A stretch of 64,000 bases of DNA, from assembly GCA_026413225.1 (NCBI GenBank), contig CM048575.1, positions 2,756,001-2,820,000 of the forward strand, written 5' to 3'. The notes under the pieces are model-generated. The model made no database searches and was not told the origin of the DNA. It saw only the letters and a list, made by a program, of their open reading frames with translations. Positions within the stretch are counted from its first letter, which is position 1; the number at the start of each line of letters is the position of its first letter. The stretch comes from Otis tarda (Eukaryota > Chordata > Aves > Otidiformes > Otididae). A program made the position numbers and the translations under genes. Below are positions 1 through 12,509 of the stretch, piece after piece.

Positions 1-824
1 AGGTTACAGAGCTCGGTGTCTTGCAGGACTGGGAGGAGGAGAGGGGGGCTGTTGGCTCCCCAAAACGACCCTGTGCCTTGAAGCAGATCTCTGTCAGCTC
101 TAATTATTCACAGGTTGTTGGCTGGATACCCAGGAACTGCAGCAGGAAACTCTTAAAAGTAATGATGAAGTAGCTGTGACTTTACAGCTGATGACTGGGA
201 AATGTATTTCATCACCTGCTCGAAGAGGGGGACATTTTCAGCCCTGCTGTCTGTAAAGTTGTGCTCCTTGGCCGGTGCTTGGGCTCGCTGCTAAAAGCCC
301 CCTGCCAGTCCCAAACCCTGCAGCTCCCTCGAACCCCGTGGGAGCAACCGGGGTTTGCTGGGAGCGCCCGCTCGGTCCCGCTGCCGGCTCGCCTGCCCAG
401 CCCTGGCGCTGGATGCGGAGCCGGGCGATGCCCACCTGCAGCCGGCCGCCATCAAGCGCCCATGCGCCCTTCCAGCCGTTGGCCGTCGGCGCCATCGGAG
501 CACTGCCAGGCACAACGCGTCACCTCCCCATTGCTTTTCTTCCACTTCCACCAAAAACCAAAAAAAAAATCTGCAAAACAGTTGGTTTTCCCTTAAGCCA
601 ACTTTACCTGGTTTTTGTTTTAAATCCACAGAAACAGCACCTGAACAAGCAATATACTTGGTCATGCAGAAGTCATTAAAATTATTCCAATTTTCATGCA
701 AAATCCTGGACAATTTGATCTAGCCCTTTTCTGCTGTTCTTGCAATAGTTTTTCATTTGCTGACTTGGTTTCATCATGTGCTTTTCTTTTTTTTTATATT
801 TCCATCTATTGCACAGTATTTACA

Positions 825-861
825 AATAAAACAATATTGTAAATTATTTACAAAAAATAAA
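825..861 (+). promoter_or_regulatory. internal candidate poly(A) signals
   Basis: Two AATAAA hexamers lie at 825-830 and 856-861 in an A/T-rich context inside the presumed 3' UTR. They could give a shorter upstream-gene transcript than the distal signal at 1491. No strong GU-rich element follows either one, so they may be unused. Confidence 0.3.
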
Positions 862-1123
862 AAAAAAATTAAAAAATCAGTCCTGATGGCATAAAACCAA
901 TCTGTTTTCATTACTGAGATATGATGGCACTTACGATCACTTTAGTAAATGTAATGTAAAAAATAATAATAATAATAATGTGTACGCAAATTTAATATAC
1001 ATGGTCTCATGTAAGATAAATATTTGCCTTTTTTTCTAAAAGGTGTATGTATTCTGTAAGTGGAATAGTCTGTAGAAAGTTTCTATATGTTCTTAAAATG
1101 GCAATACATTCCAAAAAAGGTAC

Positions 1124-1131
1124 TGTAAATA
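1124..1131 (+). promoter_or_regulatory. Pumilio-type motif TGTAAATA
   Basis: This is an exact match to the Pumilio response element UGUANAUA within the presumed 3' UTR, in a stretch that otherwise looks like ordinary UTR. Pumilio proteins bind this motif to repress or destabilise mRNA. An 8-base match can occur by chance, so it matters only if the region is transcribed. Confidence 0.35.
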
Positions 1132-1265
1132 TGTACAGCGTACAATGTAATTTGGTAGTTTTGCCTGTAATTTTATTTTAACTCCAGTTTCTACACTTGC
1201 ATCTTGCAATGTCTGTATGGTTATATCAGTGCAAAAAAAAAATGCAGGTAAAAGCACAGTCTGAT

Positions 1266-1347
1266 GTAAAAAAAAAACCAACAAAAAAAAACCTAAACAA
1301 AAAACCACAAAAAAAACAAAACAACAAAAAACAAAAGGAGAAAAAAT
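1266..1347 (+). repeat. A-rich low-complexity tract
   Basis: About 80 bases consist almost only of A with scattered single or double C residues, repeatedly (A)n-C-(A)n, ending in aaaggagaaaaaa. It resembles a decayed A-rich simple repeat rather than a retroposon tail, since no element body is recognised before it. It lies inside the presumed upstream-gene 3' UTR. Confidence 0.75.
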
Positions 1348-1490
1348 ACTCAGTATTTGATGTTTGTGACCCTTATTGTAAATGACATCTGTACTGTGAA
1401 TGAGAAGTTTTTACAAGTATAATATTGCCTTTACTACAGCTCAGACTGTCTGCTCAGTCTGAGCATATTTTTAAAAAAATAGCATGTTGG

Positions 1491-1496
1491 AATAAA
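1491..1496 (+). promoter_or_regulatory. distal poly(A) signal AATAAA of the upstream gene
   Basis: A canonical AATAAA is followed within 40-60 bases by a T-rich stretch (tctttaattttcattttc), which fits a cleavage site near 1510-1515. It closes the AT-rich UTR-like region, after which base composition becomes GC-richer. This change is the main reason for placing the upstream gene's end here. Confidence 0.5.
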
Positions 1497-1515
1497 TTTT
1501 AAAATCCCAACATAT

Positions 1516-4500
1516 TACTACTTGCATGGCTGGCAGTCTTTAATTTTCATTTTCTTTAGCACAGTCAGGGACCTGCGTTGTGACACGGTGGAGGCAAATT
1601 CGAACAAACCAGCGTGAAGCTGCAGCCGCCCCTCCCAAGCAATTGCTGCTGAGACACCCCAGTTGTGTGTAAAGCGCTGCTGTAACAGAAATGCCACGAT
1701 TTTTTTTTTTTTTTCAGTATTTTCTCTGTGCAGTGCAGAAGTAGTGAAGGAAAGCATCGTAGTGGATGTGCCCCGGGCTCTGCAGAGGCCGGACTGAATT
1801 CAATGCACTGATCAGAGATCACCTGCAGGAAGCATCACTGGGCTGGATTTTTTTGGAGATGTCCTGCCTTGCTGGATCCCCCCAAATCTGTGATGCTCCC
1901 CAGCATGCTGCAGTGGCTGTACGCACTCTGGGCGTCCTGCTGGCCCTTCCGCTGCCAGGGGAAGCAGCGTGCCCGGCCGGCCAGCCGAGAGGCCTGCGTT
2001 CCTCCCTTCCCTCCGCGGCGCATCCCTCCAGACCGTCCTTCCCCTTGCAGGGCACGTCTGGGCGTTTCTCCCCACCACGTCCTGGCCGAGTTCAACACGT
2101 GGAGGGCCTGACCCGGCGAGGCCGAGCGCCAACACCAGCTCCCAGCCAGGGAGATGAGGCCTTGCGAGCCCCAGTGACGCTTCCTCCTCTGCCCTGCCAG
2201 CATGGCCCCAGGGCCGGCTGGGGAAAAAGCAACCCAAAATAGGGTTAGTTTGGAGGAAGGAGGGAATCTGCTCCCTTCCTTGTCCTCCTTTGCCCATTCG
2301 CCCTGCCTGCAGGGCTTTGCTGCACCCCGGCAGCCCCGCCAACCCCAACCGTTCCAGCCGTGCAAGCCTTGGTGCAGTGTCCCACCTTGGGAGCCCGGCC
2401 TGCATCAGAGCGCTGCTCCTGAAACAAGCATGACCGTCAGGGGAAAAAAAAAAAAAAAAGAAAAGCTTCTAATTTCCCCCTGCTAATTTCCTTGCAACAG
2501 AGCAGGCTGCCTTCAGCCCATCCGTTCCCTTCGTGCCTCGGTAAACCCTCCTGGGCAGCCTGCGCATCTTCACCCCGTGGCCGCCAGCAGCCTGACCGGC
2601 CTTTGATGGCCGTCTGCGGGCACATTTGGAGACGAAAGCAGGGGGGGCTGGTGGAGGGGGGCTTTGCAAAAGAGATCAAGGAAGGAAATCTCCGTCCGTG
2701 ACCATGCAGCTGGGCCTGCATCAGCCAGCAGAACCAGCTGCTCCCTGTCCAAATGTCAGAGCACATAGCTCCTCCGGCACTGGTTTCTGAGCAGGGTGGC
2801 TGTGCTGGATGAGAGAGATGAGGGGAGGGGTGGGGAAGCTCGTCTGGTCTCCATTTGGTCACCCAAAAGCCACATTTTTGCATGAAGAGCAAGGAGTGGT
2901 GTTGGTGGCAGGGTTGCAAACCCCTGCCTTTCTCCTCTCTGGTAGCTGCCCAGCTTTGCAGCAATTACTGTTTTTTAATTTGTTCACCATTCACTTAGGA
3001 GGACAGAGTGTAGCAGTCCCCAGCACTCAACTCATGGAGCAGGTCCCTGCTCCGTGCCTCAGTTTCCCCAGCTGCAGACAGCAGCCGAGGCCTCCTCCTA
3101 AGGCTGAGAAAGCTCCAGCCACTAAAGCATCTGCAACAGCAAGGCCTAAAGACGGACAGGCTTGGGTCGCATCTCTCCACGGGTTCTCTGGTGTTGGAAA
3201 AGCTTTGGAAGCTTTGGGTGGTGCATCCCTCCACTCCCAGGGTTCCTGCTGCTGCTGCTGTCTCCACACCGAGTCTTTTAGGTGCAGTAGACGTGGATCC
3301 AGTGTTTTGGTTCGTGCATCCAAAGAGCCTCCGTAGGCCTAGGGAGATGTGTGAGCGTCAGAGCTCGGGGAGGACTGGACGCTTTACTGCCCTAACACTT
3401 TGTATTTTCCTTTATGGAGGCTGAAGGCAATGAGTCTTGGCTGGAGGCTGCGGGATGGTGACGTTTGTTCCAGATACACTGCCAGCCCCTCCAGTGTGTG
3501 CTTTAGCCACCGAATAGAGGAATGATTTTTTCCTTTAAAAAAAAAAAAAAAATTCTCCAATGCTTAAAAACAGAGACGCTTTAAAGGCAGCCAGAGCTGT
3601 CTGGAGAATGCTGCAGCTAAACTCTGCTAATCTCCCAAACCTGGAACCAATTTGGTTTACATGAATCTCCAGAGTGGGTCCAATTTATCAGGTGTCCCAA
3701 GAAATTCCTTCCCCCTAAAGAGCCTTTGTTTTCTCGATGCGGACACCAGACATTTCCTCCCCTGGGAAGCCAGACATGGTATAAAAATATTAAGAATCCT
3801 TCAGCTGATGTTACAGACCGGTTACCCCCGGGGAAACGCAGTTACTGATCGCCGTGTGAAGGGGGGAAGGTTGTGACAACGCTGTAGGAAGTTCAAACCA
3901 GTATCTCTCTTTGTGAGGCTGAAATTTCTGCTGCTCTTTTAAAATACCCAGGTCCCCTGGTGAAATGGCCTTTCCTCCCAAGGTTCAGCCTCAGCCTTCC
4001 AGCAGCTTGGCTTGAGCACATGGAAAGATGAATTCCTGCTAGAACCAGGCCTTTACATGCCCCACAGGCATAAAAGCACCTTCAGAAATCTTCACTCCTT
4101 GACCTCTCATAGGGCTCTTGGCTGAAGAAGGAGCCAAATCACCCAGCCGAGGAGTGGGTTTTCACTGCGCCGTTGCAAGACGTAGCCCAGCATCACTACT
4201 GGGAAGAGCTGATGAGCTTGTGTAGAGAGTGAGCTGGATGGCTTTAACAAAAAAAAAATCACTCTACCTGCTTTCAATCACTTCACAGTCTTGCACAGAA
4301 CTGCACCAAAGGGAGCTGCTGGCGCAGGAGGAATAACAGAAGGGAAAGGACTGGGTTGAACTAATGCCTTCAGGGAGATGCAGTAGGACTGAAGCCGAAA
4401 CAGGGTGGAGGTGGGCATGGGCAACTGTCCACACCAAGATCCAGCCCTGCCAGCAAGGTTTTGGTTGGTTTCTGGTTTTGCTTTTCTGCACTAGCATCAG

Positions 4501-6434
4501 CGCAAAGGGCTGCACCCGCTCCCGAGGGGCAGCGCTGGCAGAGCTTGCTGGAAAAGAGCTGGGAACGAGAGGCTGAGAGCCACTGCGGAGGGTGTTGGTC
4601 TTTGGTCTTGGCATAGAGGGGCTGAGCTGAACGGAGCTCACACAAAGCTTGTGAGGAATGCGTCAGGAGTAGGTAAACTTCAGATCTTTGTTGCTTTATC
4701 TTGGTGCTGTGTTTCCCACAGACCTCTGGGTGTAGCAGCAGAACTGGCTGCTCTCCAGTGGCTTTAGTCTGTTGCTGGCCACAGGTTTCCAGAAGGAGAC
4801 ATCCCTTTGAAGCCTTGGACTTGGTGGATTTTCCAGATCACAGGCTGGATGCCCAGTGCCCCCAGTGCCTTCAGAAACAGCTCTGGCTGTGCCTGTGGTC
4901 CTGGTCCGCCTTGGAGAAGCACGTCCTAAGCCCCAGGGAGCCTATGGGACTCCTTAACCTGCACTGGGCTGGTCTTGTCTGGTCCTGCCCATCCTCAGGG
5001 TGCTGTGTGTTGGGGTTGTGTCATACAAGGAGGAGAAAAGACACGAGGGCTGAGAGGGTCGGGGGACCCCGCTCCAGGGATATCGGGACACTGGGAAGCT
5101 GGTGGGGAGGAGGGATAGCAGGGCACCGACGTGCACTGCAGGTGTACACGCTGCCTCGCCGTGGGGTGCTGGGCAGGGACACGGCCCTTTCTGCGTCTGC
5201 CCTGCATCCCCTTGCTGCGGCTCAGGCAGACAGAGGGAAGGATATGGGCAAGTGCCAAGGGAGCAGGGCGGTGGCAGCAAGCCAAGGTGTGAGATGAGGC
5301 TGCGTGGCAGAGATCAACCAGGGCGCAGCTCATTACGTGTGCCTGTGTGTCTTACAGCCAGTGCTGAGGAGCACAACCCGAGGCAGAACGTGTGGGTGTG
5401 GTGAGGCAGCCCCCCATCCCTCTGCCTGGGGGTGAGCTCGGCCTCCTCCCCACCACAGCCAGATGGTTTGGGGCTGGGAGCCCGTGCTTTCTCCCATGAG
5501 GAGATGTTTTTGCTGGAAGGGCTGGCATGGCCGCCACGGGCTGATGCTCGTTGTTATGACAACAGGAGGAGGCTGCTGTGTGCAAAGCAGAACAAGGGAG
5601 GAAGGGAAGGAAAAGGGATGGCAGTGGAGAAGGTCTTACCCAGCAAGGGGTCAGGCAGAGGCACGGGATAAGCATGCACGGTGCAGGGATGGAGGACACT
5701 CCCAGGGATGTAGCCATCATGGGACATCAGGAGGGGCTGGGCTTTGTGCCTTCTCCTGGGGCTTGTGGCACCACTGTGCACAAGAAGGGTCCGGCCACGC
5801 CTGCAATGCTGCACTCCGGCAGCCTAAACACCGCCAGCATCGTGCATGCAGCCAGTGGGACCCGTGCAGTGGGCAAAAACTGGGAAAATAATGCCCAGTG
5901 TAACAGCCTCTGCTGATTATTGCAGCAGATCACTCGTGGGGAGCACTGGCAGGCAAAGAGTGACTTCATTTTCATTACAGGCATTTCTTGGGTGGTTAGA
6001 GAAACAAATAGAAAAAGAAAAAAAATCACCCAGTAACAAACTTTGTGTCCTGCTGGAGTCACCAGTGCCCTGTGGCAGTCTCTCCTGCCTGAAAGGGGGT
6101 TGGCAGATAACTGAGAGATGCAGGAAGCTGTTGGGGTAAGCCCACAGCGTCAGCTTGTGCTTTTCATTTTAGTCAGGTGCCTCGGAATGCGCACCTCTTC
6201 GTAAAAGCACAGCTCCTGGACCCCGATGATTAAGTGAAAACCTTGGCTTTCATCATTAGAAAGATGTAAACAACCGTATCCTCTGGGTTATGAAGGAAAA
6301 CTTGCCAAGACAGATTAACACCCACGTGATATTTGTGACTGCCACTGCCTTCCTGTGAGACCTGGTCGCATTCCTTAGGAATGTGGCCCTGACTTTCTAA
6401 ATGGAGCACAAGCAAAGTTTTCAAGGGCAGACTA
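1516..6434. other. intergenic, no gene seen
   Basis: Moderately GC-rich DNA with no reading frame showing a recognisable domain. It holds homopolymer T at about 1700-1714 and A runs near 2444 and 3538. The open frames of up to about 200 codons here (for example 4701-5297 plus and 1812-2405 minus) overlap one another on both strands, have low-complexity Cys/Pro/Gly/Ser-rich translations and no flanking splice logic, so they are treated as chance. A short MIR-like phrase (gtgcctcagtttcccc) sits near 3055. Confidence 0.7.
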
Positions 6435-6505
6435 GATAAAGGCCAGAGTAATCTGGTCTGACCTCCTAGCCGACCCTGCGCTCAACTTCCTCCCAGCCTG
6501 AATTG
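6435..6505 (-). repeat. ancient CR1-type LINE fragment
   Basis: The phrase aaggccagagtaatctggt followed by ctgacctcctag resembles the reverse strand of an old sauropsid CR1 family (aaggccagaaggg, then ctagtctgacctcctgtat). The following bases match the next part of that consensus only loosely. It would be a highly diverged remnant. A repeat-library search is needed to fix the family and ends. Confidence 0.4.
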
Positions 6506-6744
6506 AATTACCCTATGGTCCTACACGTGTACATCAACGTGTGAGGAACGGGTTAAAGCCTTCCAGGTGAGCAGAAGCTCCGGTGAAAGCAACACCAACC
6601 AGACATTGCTCCTGCACCCCTGTACTTGGGAGCTTGGTGGTCTTGAGTCCTACTGCTGCTGCCCTCTCCCATCTCCAGTGTTGAAGGGACACAAGTAACT
6701 TGCCCTTATGGCACACCTGTAACCAGGTAACCAGCAGCCACTTT

Positions 6745-6815
6745 GAACCTCAAAAAAAGCCTGTGAAGTGAGTCATCTTTATTCTTCCTCAAGTTACAGA
6801 TCCACTACAGAAAGG
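6745..6815 (+). repeat. MIR-like ancient SINE fragment
   Basis: The order of the phrases cctcaaaaa, cctgtgaagtgagt, ctttattctt and ttacagat follows the MIR core (cctgtgaggtaggtattatta, then ttacagatgagg) with substitutions and small gaps. MIR copies are old and sparse in birds, so the divergence is expected. The fragment fades out after about 6815. Confidence 0.45.
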
Positions 6816-9390
6816 ACATGGTTCCTGCAAGAGGTGGCTGTGGGTGAGAGCATATTCTGTGTATTCTTTGTCTCAGAAGGTCTTTCCCCATTTTAGCTGC
6901 AAGTTGAATGACAGCTTAGGCCATGGATATGGCCTAAAGACATGCAACGTTTCAGCTGAAACATTTAGGTGAGGAGATGAGGGCAGGGTTGGGTTCATGA
7001 TCCGAACATTCAGTTAAACCCTTGGTCCTATGACTGTGTGAGCACTGGGAATTCCCAGGCACACGTGTGCCATTGCTAGCTCTGGATTGTTCAGTGCTGC
7101 AACGCATTTCACTTACAGCTTTTTGCTCCTGGAACCAGATTATTTACTGAGAATCCAAATTTTCCCTTTAAAAATAGTTTTCTATATACTGTGACTGCGA
7201 GAAAAGCTGGAAATTACGACCTTTTATTTCCTAACATAAGGCAAATATGAAGAATGCAAAATGTATTATTGTTTTAACCTCATAACTTCGAAGACTTCAC
7301 TTAGGACTCTGTAATACACAGTTCCAACAGTGCCACGGCTGAACACAAAGCTCCAGTGGAGGAGGTCTCCAGTGTTAAGATCTTTGTAACCCATCAGATT
7401 ACAAATTTATTAAAGGAGTCAGGCTGGATAAAAACCAGGCAGTGTTTTAAGGTAAGTATTGTGCTCAAGGAAGATTTTTGCATATTTTTTTTTGCCAAGC
7501 TCTGTACCAGTGCTTTTTGGTCTGGAGTATGTATCGCCCAGCTGGTGGCTGAGTAATGATGGTTTGAGGGCATCCCGGCTGCTGGCCCATCGCTCCGACT
7601 GTGCCGGCTGGCAGGAGGGGAGTGTGGGGGGAAGAGGAGATAAGGGTTGTGGGGAAAGTATGTAGGAGATGCATGAAGGACATCCAGGGTGGATGAATGG
7701 ATGGATGGACCGAGGTATGGGGAAAGCCTCTGAAGTGTGGGTCATGTTGCTGTGTGGAAGAGCTCAACTTCTGGAGGTAGACACTGCAGTGTCTCCAGGT
7801 TGATCCTCCTCTGGGACAGACAGATAGGCCAAAAAGTCTGCTCCCAGCTAATTTTCTTTGCCTTGCTGACTCTTTGGGAACATTTGTGTAGTTATCACCC
7901 ACTTTCTGAACTCCTTCTTCAGAAACAAACCCCAGAATTCCCAAGTTCTCGTGCAGCACCAGGAGCTGGTGCTTTAAATTCTTCTCTCACAACCCAGCAA
8001 ACAGCGTGAGGCTCACAGGCTGCTCACAGCAGAAAAGTAATGGCTGTTACTGACAGCAAACCTATCTTCTTGGTGCTTTTATATATCTGACTGGAGACCT
8101 AATAAGCACTGAATTGGTGTGTGATTTAACGAGTCGAACTTCAAAGCTGCTGTTTCAACACCTAATTCACTCATCTGGGCTAATAACTGAAATGGGTGGC
8201 ATTTTTTTTTATTTCCTTCTTGTGATTTATTATTTACCCAGTTGCTTTACAGCTCCTAATTTAATAAGTGCAATAACCCAGGGGTACTGCTTCAGGAAGA
8301 AGAAACTGTGAACTCCTGCGGTCTCTCCTATGAACTGCTTTGGTGGACACCAGAGGTCCCATTATAACATTTCCAGCCCGTTACCCCGCTGGCAAGTAAG
8401 AGATGTGGAGCGCTGCGCATCCTCTGACAGCCTCCATTTCTGAGACGTGCCGGAAGCTGTGGAAATGGAAGAATGGCAGTGCTTGGTCTTCTCCTGTGGG
8501 TTTGTATCACGCAGCCTGGAGAGGTGTTCAGCGTGGCTGACCACGCAGCGGAGCTGGGCTGCTCCCCTGGATTGAGCCAAAGGGCACCTGAGGATGGCAG
8601 AACTCACCCCCTCCATGCAGCATGGCTCATTTTTAGGATGTCCTCTCTCTCTGCCTCCTCTTCCAGGGACGTGCATGAGGGAGCAATGTCCTTGTCCTAG
8701 CCCAGTTTCTTCCTGTGGCTTAAAATTATGGCCACAAACCCACTCTGCCTTCCAGCAACGATGAGGCATAAATCCCAGCAGGTGACATTCAGAAGTCTAG
8801 AGGACTTTTTGTTGGGGGATGATCAAAGGCAGAAGTTTTCAGGATCCTTCCAGGGACATGCAGATGGCTCTGGGTGTGAGGGAGGGAGCCCAAAGTACGT
8901 TACAGTTCATACCCTCCATCTGCCCAGCAAGCAGGGTCAAGAAGAGGTCTTTCTTTGCATTGCACTGATGGCTTCTACACTGCTGGATCTTCAAGAATCG
9001 CCCATTTGTTTTTTACTGCCTTCATCCCACCTGAAGCATCCTTTAGGTCGTGCAGCTCCTTGGATATTTCTCAGCTATTTCAGTCAGGAAAAACCTGAGC
9101 TGAGCCGTTGCACTGAGATACTCTTCAGGCTTGGTTTCTCTGAGCCGTTGCATTCAGATCTGCTTGAAGCACAATCCACCGTGTTCCTAATAACCACCGT
9201 CCTTCTCCTTCCGTATTTCTCATCCCAGGCTTTCAAAACACTTTTGCAGACATTAAAGAGCTGTTCCCCAGGACCCCAGAGGCTGCAGCTAAACCGAGCT
9301 TCCTCTGAAACGTTCCCACTGTTGCTGTGATACCAGTGAGAGCCGTGCTAGCTGCTAGCCTTTTTATTACAGCCTCAACCAGCTCAGGGG
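6816..9390. other. intergenic, no gene seen
   Basis: No gene is recognised. There is a short ggat-rich run near 7690 (gatgaatggatggatgg). The longest open frame is 8728-9330 plus, about 200 codons. It has no recognisable domain, its translation is Leu/Ser-rich without motif structure, and it contains a local repeat of tgagccgttgca (near 9104 and 9140). It is considered a chance frame. Confidence 0.65.
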
Positions 9391-9478
9391 ATAGGTCATT
9401 TCACAGATAAAGAAGCGAGCCAGGGTTGTGACCGTGCTAGGATCTGACTGTTAGCCACTGGCAGAACCAGGGATGCTG
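9391..9478 (+). repeat. MIR-like ancient SINE fragment
   Basis: tcatttcacagataaagaag followed by a degenerate middle and then gttagccactggcagaacca-gggat parallels the MIR 3' half (cattttacagatgaggaaa, then agctagtaagtggcagagc-gggat). Both anchor phrases occur in the right order and at about the right spacing. Confidence 0.5.
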
Positions 9479-10390
9479 CTTGGGATTCATCCTCTCTTTT
9501 TGCAAATTTGCATCCTCCTTTTTTGCACTCACACCATCCTTCTCTCCTCCCAACGTATTCATCCTTCAGGCACCGGCCGGGCTTTTTGCAAATGTGCACT
9601 GTTGAAAGTATTATGGTATTTTGTAGCCTGTCTGATAATCAGGTGGTTCTGCAGAAGGGGAAAATCCTAATAAACTTGCAGCAGGTTCCCTTGCTGCTAA
9701 TTAGCATTTGATCTATTTTCCTGTGGTTTTAACTGGGAAAATAGCAGTTATCCCAGCTTGTGTGCCGAAGAGCCACATTCCTGGCCCATGAGCTATTTCC
9801 AAAAGACAGCTCTGAGAGCATCCAAGGCAAAAACGCTGCTCGGTTTTCCTAACTGAAGTGCACAATGAAAAGGGGCTGTGTTTCCCATTTTGGCCTGCTG
9901 ATCACTGAAGCCAGCAAAAATTGCAGCCAGACATTGATTTTAGAGGTGGGCAGGCAGGGACCTGCCTGGGCTCCAGGCCATGGGGCTGGGCTGATCAAGG
10001 TAGCAGTGGAAGCCGTCTCCAGTCCTGGGGTGCATCAAGGGGTCCATGCTTGGGGCTCCAGAAGCCTCAGTCACAGCCCCCTCTGCGCAGAGACGAAGGG
10101 GAGAGGCGCTGATGATCTGCATCGCCACGGAGGGGTGTGCAGGGCTGCGATGTTGGTGTTATGTCTGCTCAGGGGAAAAGAGCACGGTCTGGAGAGGACC
10201 AGGTTCAGCTCGTGCTCGGGCACGTGGGACACACTGCAGGTCTGGTTACGGTCTCGCCGCACCAGCCTCGAGCTGTGCTGAAGCCAGAGACGCCTGAATC
10301 TAATGCATGCAGTCTGAAAGTGCTGAGCATGGTGATGAATGGCAATGATGGGGGGCTGTGCACCCCAGTGGGGTCTGTAGGCACAATGAG

Positions 10391-10556
10391 ATCATAGAAT
10401 CATCACAGAATCATAGAATGGCTTGGGTTGGAAGGAATTTTAAAGACCATACAGTTCTACCCACCCCTGCTACAGACAGGGACACCTTCCACCAGACCAG
10501 GCCGCTCAAGGCTCCGTCCGACACTTTTTAGCTAAGTGTGGGCAACCTTTCCAGGG
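10391..10556 (-). repeat. CR1 LINE 3' fragment
   Basis: It starts with atcatagaatcatcacagaa and tcatagaatggcttgggttgg, the reverse complement of the CR1 3' terminus with its ATTCTATGA-type short repeats. It then follows the CR1 body (ggacaccttccaccagacca, gctcaaggctccgtcc, gggcaacctttccag). The copy is 5'-truncated, as usual for CR1, and contains no coding sequence. Confidence 0.85.
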
Positions 10557-11579
10557 GAAAGCTTGGGAGTCTGTCTGGGGACCCATGGCTCACTCCTGGG
10601 ACCTTTGCAGTTTGGGCTGCTGCCCCCGTAGCCGGTCCCTTTCCTTTCATTTAGCTCTCATCCGTGGCTGTGCCTGCCAGACCGTGGAGGCTGTGGTGGT
10701 GGTTTTGGTGGCATGGCCACTGGCAGAAGCCAGGCAGGATGTTCCAGCTGGTTCCTCACAAATCATCCATCCAGCGGCAGCCTGGCCTTGCTGCCCAGGT
10801 TTGAGTCATTCTAGACCCAGTGGGTGACTTCCCGTGATGACTTCCCATGTCTCCAGTCTGCTGCAGCACTCAGGCAAAAGGAATCTGCACTTGGACTTCT
10901 CAGGCTGGGACCAACCCAGATCTGGGTCACTGTCACAGGCTTCCCTCATTTTCCTCCTTGATTGACTAAAGATGGTCACAGCCCTCCCCAATCACCCTCC
11001 ATAGCTCTTGGCCCCTCAGTCGCAAACCCTGCGAGGTACCTGGCCCACCAGCATCCCTGCTCTCGCCTTCAGCCAACCCTTGAGCAGCATCATCTTACTA
11101 ATAAATTCCATTTTCCCACTAGCCCTGCACACAGAACAGCTAAAATCAAACTAATCATGACCATGCCCGGTGCCACCAGTGTCCCATCCACCCCTTGCTG
11201 TACTGGACATATCGTCCCTTGTTTCTGCAGAGCAGTCGGGACGGCATTGGAGCCGTTGTCATCTCAAAGTGGGGCCCTTTGCTGCTGTCCCAGGCACAAC
11301 GATTCCTCGACTGCTCGGGAGGGTTTGCAGCCTGCACGGAGGTGGCTGTGTGTACCCTCCGGCCCCGTCGTCGCTGCGTGTCTAATGGCTGGATGGTCTT
11401 ACAGTGGTGATAAGAGGGGATCGGATTGCTGACAGATGGTATTAAAATGAGCTTGCAGGAATGAAACATGAAAAGATTGGATTAGCACGGGTGCGAGTGC
11501 TCATGCCAATTACTGCTGGAGTGCAGCCCCGCTACTCGCAGCCCCGCATCGGCAGGTGTGTTTGGCAAAGATTTCTCTT
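10557..11579. other. intergenic, no gene seen
   Basis: Ordinary GC-moderate sequence. Open frames on both strands overlap each other between about 10960 and 11470 (longest 156 codons, plus strand) and show no domain or splice context. Nothing else was recognised. Confidence 0.65.
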
Positions 11580-11760
11580 TAAGAGAAATTAATGATTTTT
11601 CTTAAGCACTCTCATGTCTTTAATTAAATTGCCTTGGGAAGCTGTCAGTCAAGCCGTACAAGTTACAGTCCTGCTGCCAAGTAGCCATTCGGTCAAACGA
11701 GCATTTTGTGCTGTTAATGCTGGCAAAGGAGCCAGAATGACTGTTATCCCCCATGGAGGG
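11580..11760. promoter_or_regulatory. candidate conserved non-coding element
   Basis: An AT-rich stretch with aattaatgatt (about 11588) and the perfect palindrome tttaattaaa at 11619-11628, a typical paired homeodomain target, followed by compositionally balanced non-repetitive sequence. This density of TAAT cores is common in developmental enhancers. Conservation cannot be judged from one sequence, so this is only a candidate. Confidence 0.25.
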
Positions 11761-12509
11761 GGGCACTGCGAGCAGGGTTGCCTGGAGGTGTCCCCATGCC
11801 TCAGCAGTGGGGCTGGGAGCAGTGCCCATAATGAAGGACATCACCCTGAAGAAGAAAAGACCCTCCCAGGCTCAGCTGCTCCTGCAGGCATCCCTGAGCC
11901 AGGCATGCATGGAAATCAAGGTTTTGAGGCTAGATGGAAGAAAGGACTGGGTCTTGGGTTTCACTAGGCTTTGTTCCAGCCCAAGCCACACCTTCACAGC
12001 ATACAGGAGGTTTCCCTGATGGGATCTGATTCTCCTGTTTGCCCCATTCACAGCCCTGGTACTGTGTTGTGGAGGTGGGAAGACGCCAGACCCTCTTATC
12101 CTTGATAATTATATTCCCTCAAGCAAACCAGGACCCCGTGCAGCTCCCCTTAGTCCAGTAGCAACCCCAGGCTGTGCCGAGCGTAGTCATCCTCCGGCCA
12201 AGTGCCCCACGTTGGCCAACTCAGCTAGGGAAGAAGGCTGGGAGCCCATGGGCAAGAGGGAGAGGAGGAGGAAGATTTCCCTTTCCACCGGCTCTGTCCT
12301 ACAGCCACATCTCAGGGCAGCTCCCTGGTGTGAGCTATCGCTCAATGGGTAAAAGTAAGTTTTCTGTTGCCCTAACACAATGCTGTTTGATGTTGGTTAC
12401 ACAACAGGGAAGACCACTGCGATGCCATCCGTCCCAGCTGGTTGAAGCCCCCTGACTAGAGAAAGGGGCCAGGAGTTGCGGTTTCAGGGCTTCTCTCCCC
12501 AGCACGCTT

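Larger units (their letters stand above)
1..1515 (+). other. HIVEP3: probable 3' UTR end of the upstream gene (HIVEP3 by synteny)
   Basis: From about 540 onward the sequence becomes AT-rich with many short A and T runs and no sustained reading frame, and it ends in a plus-strand AATAAA at 1491-1496 followed by a T-rich stretch. This is how a long vertebrate 3' UTR looks. In mammals the gene next to EDN2 on its 5' side is HIVEP3, transcribed in the same direction, so this would be the tail of HIVEP3, a large zinc-finger regulator that binds kappa-B-like sites. The name rests on gene order only. The first 240 bases were read in three frames and each reaches a stop without recognisable zinc-finger or C-terminal sequence, so no coding exon is claimed. 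It could instead be a different transcript or intergenic AT-rich DNA. Confidence 0.5.

Noticed and set aside
1-171. Last coding exon of HIVEP3 at the window start
   Set aside because: All three plus frames end in stops within 171 bases, and no recognisable HIVEP3 C-terminal sequence or splice acceptor could be identified.
4701-5297. 198-codon plus-strand frame as a gene
   Set aside because: Cys/Trp/Arg-rich translation without motif, overlapped by minus-strand frames of over 100 codons. No sign of a start, exon boundary or homology.
8728-9330. 200-codon plus-strand frame as a gene
   Set aside because: No recognisable domain, no splice or promoter context, and a local repeat inside it. Frames of this size are expected several times in 64 kb of this composition.
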